Source: Bacteroidales bacterium UBA6207
GTDB taxonomy: Bacteria; Bacteroidota; Bacteroidia; Bacteroidales; F082
Direction: 5' to 3'
Assembly: GCA_002421995.1 (NCBI GenBank)
Contig: DISP01000185.1
Span: 1 to 20,462, forward strand
Length of the DNA: 20,462 nucleotides
A program made the translations under genes and the position numbers. This document shows, in pieces, positions 8,127-13,322 of this stretch. How positions within the stretch are numbered: position 1 is the stretch's first letter; each line of letters opens with the position of its first letter. Under the pieces are notes generated by a model. The model was not told the DNA's origin. It made no database searches and saw only the letters and a list, made by a program, of their open reading frames with translations.

Positions 8127-8257
8127 TTCGACCCCTCCGGGGTCGTTTATCTTTCAGAAAGTTACCTCTGTCCACTGATGAAACTTCTGGAAATAGTGGA
8201 ATGCAGAAGGCCTTTTATGCAACATTGATTTGCTTTGAATAAGCCTCGTTGAAGTAA
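8127..8257. repeat. 131-bp direct repeat, copy B
   Basis: Second copy of the block at 7923-8053. It starts with the palindrome at 8129-8145 (loop TCC) and is followed about 14 bases later by the perfect palindrome at 8272-8290 (ATGACCCC, loop GGC, GGGGTCAT). The similarity stops before this right palindrome: the bases between (after 8257) differ from copy A. Confidence 0.93.
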
Positions 8258-8323
8258 AAAGGAAGATTGGGATGACCCCGGCGGGGTCATATATCTATAG
8301 AAATCAGTTTAGTTATGTCTTGA

Positions 8324-8340
8324 CGACCCCGGCGGGGTCG
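8324..8340. repeat. Palindrome copy 6 (loop GGC)
   Basis: CGACCCC and GGGGTCG arms of 7 bp around GGC. The sequence GGCGGGGTCGCACAT found here recurs at the degenerate copy 8070-8084, so these two share their right flank. This is the copy closest to the transposase gene. Confidence 0.88.
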
Positions 8341-8627
8341 CACATCTTAAAATTGTATTGAACTCCAGTAATTTATACCAATCAATTTATTTTGCTTATA
8401 AAATTTGTCCGATTGTTACCCGCCTTATAAACATTACACTACATTTGTATTCATCTGTAAAAGAACGCGGTTGTTATGTAAAATCATTCTCCCTTACAAT
8501 TTGTTTGTGCTTATTAGATAATTTCAAATGTTTAAATTCGTTCCTTATGGCTTTATAATTTCAAACGTAATTCCAATTCAATCAAAACACATCCATCAAC
8601 CGTTTGGTTTCTAAATTTAAAATACAC

Positions 8628-9113
8628 ATGGCCGATATTTACTCTCAAATTTATATTCAAATTGTTTTTGCTGTGCAAAACAGGAAAGCACTTATTAATT
8701 CATCTTGGGAAGTTGAACTTTATAAATTTATAACTGGCATCGTAACAAATAAGGGTCAAAAACTACTTGTGATCAATGGAACATCAAACCATATTCATCT
8801 TTTCATCGGTATGAAACCAAATTGCTGTTTGTCTGATTTAGTAAGAGAGGTCAAGAAATCATCCAATTCATTTGTAAACGATAATAGATTAACCCCATTC
8901 AAATTTCAGTGGCAAGAAGGTTTTGGTGCTTTTTCATACAGCCATTCACAAATTCCAGACGTTATTAACTATATTGAAAATCAAAAGATTCATCATAAAA
9001 AGCGAACATTCAAAGAGGAATTTCTCGAATTTATGCAAAAATTCGATGTGGAATACAGAGAGGAATTCTTGTTTGATTGGTTTGAAGACGATAAGGATTA
9101 TATCGCTCAATAA
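8628..9113 (+). CDS. IS200/RAYT-like single-tyrosine HUH transposase
   Basis: 161-residue Y1 transposase (Transposase_17 / IS200-IS605 TnpA family) that would cut and join single-stranded DNA at hairpins. The metal-binding HUH motif is HIH at 55-57 (in TSNHIHLFIGMKP). The likely catalytic tyrosine is Y115 in VINYIENQ, preceded by the family-typical WQEGFGAFSYS (95-105). The length is normal and no residue is obviously lost, so it could be active. I start it at the ATG at 8628, because the longer frame begins with a TTG at 8604 and adds eight unconserved residues. It is AT-rich compared with its neighbours. No tnpB or second gene is present. Palindromes upstream suggest a REP-associated (domesticated) type rather than a free insertion sequence. 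Confidence 0.9.
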   Translation: MADIYSQIYIQIVFAVQNRKALINSSWEVELYKFITGIVTNKGQKLLVINGTSNHIHLFIGMKPNCCLSDLVREVKKSSNSFVNDNRLTPFKFQWQEGFGAFSYSHSQIPDVINYIENQKIHHKKRTFKEEFLEFMQKFDVEYREEFLFDWFEDDKDYIAQ

Positions 9114-9161
9114 TGAACTCAATTCTCATAATTAGACCAGTGATTCGCGAAATATAATAGC

Positions 9162-9253
9162 CAATTCGTAAACATTTCATTTTATTACGACTTTCGAATT
9201 ATATTTCAAAACAATTAACGGAAGCATGAGGTAGTAAGCTAGCAATTCGTAAA
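9162..9253. repeat. 11-bp direct repeat downstream of the transposase
   Basis: CAATTCGTAAA occurs at 9162-9172 and 9243-9253, each just after a TAGC-like flank. A 10-bp inverted pair, GAAATATAAT (9149-9158) and ATTATATTTC (9198-9207), lies in the same AT-rich stretch. These could mark the right boundary of the mobile element or be chance in AT-rich DNA. Confidence 0.3.
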
Positions 9254-9293
9254 TTCTGGCTGGATCCGTCATAAATTGTCTTTCATTACAAAA

Positions 9294-9322
9294 AAAATCC
9301 CCGACCTAATGCCAGGGATTTT
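9294..9322 (-). terminator. Intrinsic terminator of tRNA-Ser
   Basis: On the minus strand AAAATCCC (9315-9322) pairs with GGGATTTT (9294-9301) around a 13-base loop, followed by further T residues to 9291. It begins four bases after the tRNA 3' end. Confidence 0.75.
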
Positions 9323-9325
9323 CAG

Positions 9326-9414
9326 CGGAGAGAGGGGGATTCGAACCCCCGGTTCCGTGGATACGGAACAACGGTTTTCGAGACCGCCGCATTCAACCGC
9401 TCTGCCATCTCTCC
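9326..9414 (-). tRNA. tRNA-Ser (anticodon CGA)
   Basis: The 89-base minus-strand sequence folds as a class II tRNA. The acceptor stem is GGAGAGA/TCTCTCC, the anticodon loop CTCGAAA with anticodon CGA at 9378-9380, the long variable arm TTCCGT-ATCC-ACGGAA, and the T arm GGGGGTTCGAATCCCCC. The discriminator is G, as expected for tRNA-Ser. CCA is not encoded. It reads UCG codons. Confidence 0.96.
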
Positions 9415-9500
9415 GGTTGTTAATGCGTCTTACCGAAAAACTGATGCAAATTGCCCCGGTAATAATACGTGAGCAGACTTGAGTCAGCGCGATAAGGGCG

Positions 9501-9508
9501 CAAAAGTA
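9501..9508 (-). promoter_or_regulatory. -7 promoter element for tRNA-Ser
   Basis: The minus strand reads TACTTTTG followed by C, an exact TAnnTTTG match. It lies 87 bases upstream of the mature tRNA 5' end. No clear -33 box is seen. Confidence 0.4.
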
Positions 9509-9645
9509 AACAATTATCCTTTTTATACCGCACCGGAAAAGCTTTTTTATTATTTCACCTGCCGGGATCATTCGTTCTTCAAAAAATCAGGTCGCTGGTT
9601 TTTATTTTTTGTTTTCTTTGCAAACCATCTTACTAACTCAAAACT

Positions 9646-10035
9646 ATGAACCTGACGATTGAACAGTATCATCAGCAGCTTCCTGAAGCTGCAGGCGACA
9701 TTTGCATGACCCTTCATTCAATAATCTCATCAGCATTGCCCGAAGCCGAATCCAAAGTCTGGCACGGACATCCTGTATGGTTTCTCGATGCCAATCCCGT
9801 GGTGGGCTATAACCTCCGGAAAAGGGGAGTGGTTCTCCTGTTTTGGAGTGGTCAGTCCTTCGAAGAACCGTTGCTGAAGGCTTCCGGAAGCTTCAAAGCG
9901 GCTGAATATATGCTTGCTTCAATGACCAATATGCCAACCGGCGAACTCAAACGCTGGCTCTCCAAAGCACGCGACATACAATGGGACTACAAAAACCTCG
10001 TTAAGCGCAAAGGGGAGTTGCTCCGGCTTAAATAA
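9646..10035 (+). CDS. DUF1801 domain protein
   Basis: 129-residue cytoplasmic protein of the DUF1801 / YdhG-like family. Seen in the sequence: an N-terminal helix (TIEQYHQQLPE), the IISSALPEAESKVWHGHPVWF core (residues 26-46), VVGYNLRKRGVVLLFWSG (51-68) and a C-terminal basic helix ending KRKGELLRLK. The family fold resembles a small alpha/beta domain of unresolved biochemical role. No signal peptide or membrane segment is present. It stands alone between the tRNA and the lipoprotein gene, 134 bases before the latter. The ATG start follows a leader with a TTTCTTTG motif (9613-9620) one base off the -7 consensus. Confidence 0.85.
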   Translation: MNLTIEQYHQQLPEAAGDICMTLHSIISSALPEAESKVWHGHPVWFLDANPVVGYNLRKRGVVLLFWSGQSFEEPLLKASGSFKAAEYMLASMTNMPTGELKRWLSKARDIQWDYKNLVKRKGELLRLK

Positions 10036-10169
10036 AAACGCCTGTCTTTCTTTTGTTGTTCCGGATTTTATTTCCAAAGCTGAAGGATTTCTTTTGTTTT
10101 ACCACCCGTTTTAACAAATCGGCTGCTAGATTATTTGTACCTTGCAGGCGATTTTTTATTCAAGCAACA

Positions 10170-11609
10170 ATGACCAGAATCACCACTTTAAGCATCATTA
10201 TGCTTGCATCGGCAATGCTGTTTTTGAATGCATGCAAAGAACAAAACAGTGCATACCCACACAAACTTTATTTTGTTTCGGAGGAATACCGTCCGTTCAA
10301 TTATACTGAGGCAGGAAAAGTAACAGGACTGGCTCCCGAAATCCTCAAAGAGATTTGTCTGAAGAACGATATCCCTTTCGAGGTCGAGATGCTGCCATGG
10401 AGTGATGCCATGGAACGTACACGGCAGCAGGAAAACACCGTTCTGTTCTCGACAATACTCAACGAAACCAGGAAAGACGAATTTAAATGGGCTGGACCAT
10501 TTGCCTCGCTCGACTGGCAGTTTTATTCTGCCTCTGCGCAGGGCACCTCAAGCATCAGCATGGACCAGGCACGCGGCGCAGGCAAGATTGGAGTGCTTCA
10601 GGACTATTCCATCACCCAATACCTGCAAAGTGAAAACTTCAACAACTTCGTTTATTGCGACAACAATGTTGATGCTTTTCAAAAACTCCTGGCCGGCGAG
10701 ATTGACCTTTTTCCATCAGACCGAATAACGGCTGATGCAGCACTCACATCCATCGGGCATTCAATCTATGATGTTGCTGCAAGGCTGGTGATACGTACTG
10801 AACTGGTTTATTTCGCGTTTAACAAGCAAACCCCCGATGCCGTTGTAAACGACTTCCAGGCTAAAATTGATGCCATGAAAACTGATGGCAGCCTCGACGC
10901 TTTGTACCGGCAGTTTATGCAGTCGCCACGCGCACCCGGACTGTTGCAGGTTTACACCGAAGATTACCCGCCACTGACATTTAGAAACAGCTTTGGCGAC
11001 ATCACAGGTTTCGGAAGCGACATCGTGTACGAGATCATGAAACGCAGCGGCCAATACCAAGACATTCGTCTGAGTCTTTGGAGCAATGGCTACAACCTTG
11101 CCCTCAACAATCCCTCTTTTTGTCTTTTTACGATGGACAGAACTCCAATTCGTGAAACATTGTTTAACTGGGTGGGCCCTATTGGAACCAACACTACTTT
11201 CTTTTACACAAAAACCGGTTCGTCTGTCACCATCAATACCATTGATGATGCCAGGGCTTTGCAGCACGTAGGTACCGTCAGCAGTTGGTTTTCTGATCAA
11301 TACCTCAGGGAAAAGGGATTCACAAATCTCGTGGCTGTTGACAACCCTGCCGAAATGGTCGAAAAGCTCATGCAAGGCGAAGTGCAGGCTGCTGTGTGTT
11401 CCGATGTGACAATTGGCGATATTCTGGTCTCAACTGGTTACACTTATCAGCAAATTCAGCCATCCTTCTCATTGATGGCAACAGACTACTATATCGCTTT
11501 TTCAAAAGGTACGCCGGAGGATGTTATCCTGCCATGGCAGCAAGCACTCAATGCCATGAAAACAGACGGAACTTATACAGCGATAAAAAACAAATGGTTC
11601 CCAATGTAA
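10170..11609 (+). CDS. Lipoprotein with two tandem family-3 solute-binding domains
   Basis: 479-residue lipoprotein. The lipobox LNAC places the acylated cysteine at C22. Two consecutive periplasmic solute-binding domains of the SBP_bac_3 type follow. The first (about 31-258) has VSEEYRPFNYTEAGKVTGLAPEI, EVEMLPWSDAM and the closing MKTDGSLDALYRQF. The second (about 265-479) has YTEDYPPLTFRNSFGDITGFG and the matching closing MKTDGTYTAIKNKW. Such domains bind amino acids or other small polar ligands. No permease or ATPase gene is adjacent, so it may serve sensing or scavenging rather than a dedicated ABC importer. I start at the ATG at 10170, because the longer frame from TTG 10053 would bury the signal peptide. 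TACCTTGC at 10138-10145 is a possible -7 box. Confidence 0.88.
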   Translation: MTRITTLSIIMLASAMLFLNACKEQNSAYPHKLYFVSEEYRPFNYTEAGKVTGLAPEILKEICLKNDIPFEVEMLPWSDAMERTRQQENTVLFSTILNETRKDEFKWAGPFASLDWQFYSASAQGTSSISMDQARGAGKIGVLQDYSITQYLQSENFNNFVYCDNNVDAFQKLLAGEIDLFPSDRITADAALTSIGHSIYDVAARLVIRTELVYFAFNKQTPDAVVNDFQAKIDAMKTDGSLDALYRQFMQSPRAPGLLQVYTEDYPPLTFRNSFGDITGFGSDIVYEIMKRSGQYQDIRLSLWSNGYNLALNNPSFCLFTMDRTPIRETLFNWVGPIGTNTTFFYTKTGSSVTINTIDDARALQHVGTVSSWFSDQYLREKGFTNLVAVDNPAEMVEKLMQGEVQAAVCSDVTIGDILVSTGYTYQQIQPSFSLMATDYYIAFSKGTPEDVILPWQQALNAMKTDGTYTAIKNKWFPM

Positions 11610-11648
11610 TTGAAAAAGAATATTTTACATTTACTAATTTCAACAATC

Positions 11649-12434
11649 ATGAAAAATATATTTCTATGGCTTGCTATTTCGTCCGTTCTTTTTGTGGCTT
11701 GTAGCAAAACCGAACAACCCGACTACGAAAGCCTGCTTAAAGGTGTCTGGATCAACACCGTTGTTGATCAGCAACAGGTTGAGACTGACAATGTTTTTGT
11801 GATGGAATTTGCCGGCGACAAGGAATATTATTCCGCAGGCATGAAGATCAGCGATTCGAGTAAAAAATGGTTTGACAGGCAGGTTTACGATTTTGAAACA
11901 GAGGGAAAGCTTATCAAAATTGCAGGTAAAGATAACAGTGGCAACGATATGGCGATGGAATTCGAAATCAGAACCATTGACAGCCTGAATTTGAGCTACA
12001 AGGTAAACAGTTTCAAAGTAAACGGCACAGAATATCCTGATGATAAAATCTATGTTTGCAAAAAAGCTAATCAGAATTTAAACGAATCTTTTGTTGGCAC
12101 ATGGTATGGTATTTCAGAATACGAAGGAAGTACCGATCTTGACTATCACTATTGGGATTACTTCGCCAACGGAAGCTATGATTACTATTACCGACAGTCA
12201 CCAACAGCAGACTGGATCAGAAAGTCGGACAACGAGGGGAAATACTATCTTCATGACAACCTTTTGGCAACCAACTGGACCAATGACTTGATTTCGGGCA
12301 GTACAGGTCTTGCTTATGAGTGTTGGTATATAGAAATGACGGGAAACACAATGCGCTGGACCGCTTATCGTGCCAATGGCCTTGTGGTGCGTTACCGCAT
12401 GGAAAAAGTCAGTGGTCCGCCGACAGCAAACTAA
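11649..12434 (+). CDS. Lipoprotein with two lipocalin-like repeats
   Basis: 261-residue predicted lipoprotein: signal KNIFLWLAISSVLF, lipobox FVAC with C19. Two similar beta-rich halves each open with a lipocalin-like G-x-W strand (LLKGVWIN, then SFVGTWYGISEYEG) and a later Y-rich strand. The second half ends TAYRANGLVVRYRMEKV. This resembles the small lipocalin-like lipoproteins common in Bacteroidota, but I cannot name a ligand. I chose ATG 11649 over the TTG at 11610 because it gives a standard lipoprotein signal. It lies 39 bases after the solute-binding lipoprotein gene with no terminator between, so the two are probably one operon. Confidence 0.75.
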   Translation: MKNIFLWLAISSVLFVACSKTEQPDYESLLKGVWINTVVDQQQVETDNVFVMEFAGDKEYYSAGMKISDSSKKWFDRQVYDFETEGKLIKIAGKDNSGNDMAMEFEIRTIDSLNLSYKVNSFKVNGTEYPDDKIYVCKKANQNLNESFVGTWYGISEYEGSTDLDYHYWDYFANGSYDYYYRQSPTADWIRKSDNEGKYYLHDNLLATNWTNDLISGSTGLAYECWYIEMTGNTMRWTAYRANGLVVRYRMEKVSGPPTAN

Positions 12435-12532
12435 GTTAAATGCGGCAAGTCCAAAAGCGCTTCCGGCTCAAAAGCTTTGCAACAATTCGATAAGTTTAGC
12501 TTCTCCCTAAGACTTAAAAATGATGGCAGGGT

Positions 12533-13069
12533 TTACTTGGAATCGCCAACAAAATAGTCGTCTTTCTCGGCAAATAAGGTGTTGAAGGTGGTCAGACTAC
12601 CGTATATCTTGGTGATATATTGCTGAAGGTCAATCTTTTCTTCATCGGTTAGCTTAGAGGCATTGATGCGTTGTTCCATCACGCGCAGGCGATCACGCAC
12701 CATCACAATCTTATGAAAAAATGTTTCGATTGGAATCTCTTTCGCTTTCAAACTTTTATCACCGGGTTGCAAAATCATCACGCCGGCATTCCACTTATTG
12801 CCCATATGCACCACTTCCTGTATGTCCGACATTTTACGGATGATACGTGTGAATACCTTTTCAACTTTCTCGAAGCTGAGCAGATCGGTCTCGTCCGAAA
12901 CAAAGTCAAGCACTTCGAGACCCTGAAAGGATTTAAGGATGGTTTTAATACCATAGTCAAGAAAAGTGATTTCATAAGAATCAGTATAAACCTGAATGAC
13001 AACACCTTTTCCATACTGTGGGTGTTTTACGCGTGTTCCGATACCTAAGGTCAGATCCATTGACATCAT
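12533..13069 (-). CDS. Small protein with UvrD/PcrA-tail-like Tudor domain
   Basis: 178-residue cytoplasmic protein. The first part (about 8-55), GIGTRVKHPQYGKGVVIQVY followed by YEITFLDYGIKTILKSFQGLEVL, matches the Tudor/SH3-like barrel found at the C-terminus of UvrD/PcrA helicases, where it binds RNA polymerase. The rest is mostly helical (KVFTRIIRKMSDIQEVVHMG; IETFFHKIVMVRDRLRVMEQRI; DEEKIDLQQYITKIYGSL). Function is unknown; an RNA polymerase- or nucleic-acid-associated role is inference only. Several ATGs cluster at the start (13069, 13066, 13060) and any could be used. It is convergent with the lipocalin-like gene. Confidence 0.75.
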   Translation of the reverse strand: MMSMDLTLGIGTRVKHPQYGKGVVIQVYTDSYEITFLDYGIKTILKSFQGLEVLDFVSDETDLLSFEKVEKVFTRIIRKMSDIQEVVHMGNKWNAGVMILQPGDKSLKAKEIPIETFFHKIVMVRDRLRVMEQRINASKLTDEEKIDLQQYITKIYGSLTTFNTLFAEKDDYFVGDSK

Positions 13070-13273
13070 TGATTTGGGTTTGAGTTACACTGTTTGCAAA
13101 ATAACAAATTTTCTTTGAAAAAATTGTGTGCAAATCATTGAATTTATTGGTATTTTGATTCAAAAAAAGCAACGTTGAAAAACACAAGAAAGTCAAAAAA
13201 CGAGTGATTGCCTGATCTGAGTCTAATTACTGAAAATGGGTTGGTTTATGAGAACCTAACCAAATCGGGATCG

Positions 13274-13309
13274 AAAAAAAAAGCCCGACCAAAAGGCCGG
13301 GCTTTTTTT
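13274..13309. terminator. Bidirectional intrinsic terminator
   Basis: AAAAAAAGCCCG (13276-13287) and CGGGCTTTTTTT (13298-13309) form a strong stem, with CC/GG closing an AAAA loop. A or T runs lie on both sides, so it works on either strand. It lies 13 bases past the stop codon of the minus-strand gene at 13323 and ends that unit. Confidence 0.9.
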
Positions 13310-13322
13310 ACGGATGTTTTCA

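Larger units (their letters stand above)
7861..8340. repeat. Cluster of six GC-rich palindromes (BIME/MITE-like)
   Basis: Within 480 bases of otherwise AT-rich intergenic DNA there are six copies of GACCCC-N3-GGGGTC: 7872-7890, 7925-7941, 8070-8084, 8129-8145, 8272-8290 and 8324-8340. Five are perfect hairpins with 7-8 bp arms. Loops are GGA, TCC or GGC, so copies occur in both orientations. The cluster lies 288 bases upstream of a single-tyrosine HUH transposase gene (8628-9113), the arrangement expected for REP-type repeats and their RAYT. The rest of 7612-8627 holds no convincing gene. Confidence 0.9.

Noticed and set aside
7861..8340. CRISPR array
   Set aside because: The repeats are short palindromes at irregular spacings (about 45 to 200 bases), the spacers include a duplicated 131-bp block, and no cas gene is near.
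8358..8558. 66-codon frame upstream of the transposase
   Set aside because: AT-rich, cysteine- and leucine-rich translation with no family signature and no promoter. Probably the untranslated leader of the element.
8604..8627. TTG start of the transposase at 8604
   Set aside because: It adds eight unconserved residues. The ATG at 8628 begins with the usual family N-terminus MADIYSQIYIQ.
9269..9571. 100-codon minus-strand frame across the tRNA
   Set aside because: It translates through tRNA-Ser, giving the familiar spurious peptide that arises from tRNA-Ser genes.
10761..11375. 204-codon open frame on the minus strand
   Set aside because: Antisense to the solute-binding lipoprotein gene, which has clear domains and a lipobox. 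The antisense product matches nothing I recognise.
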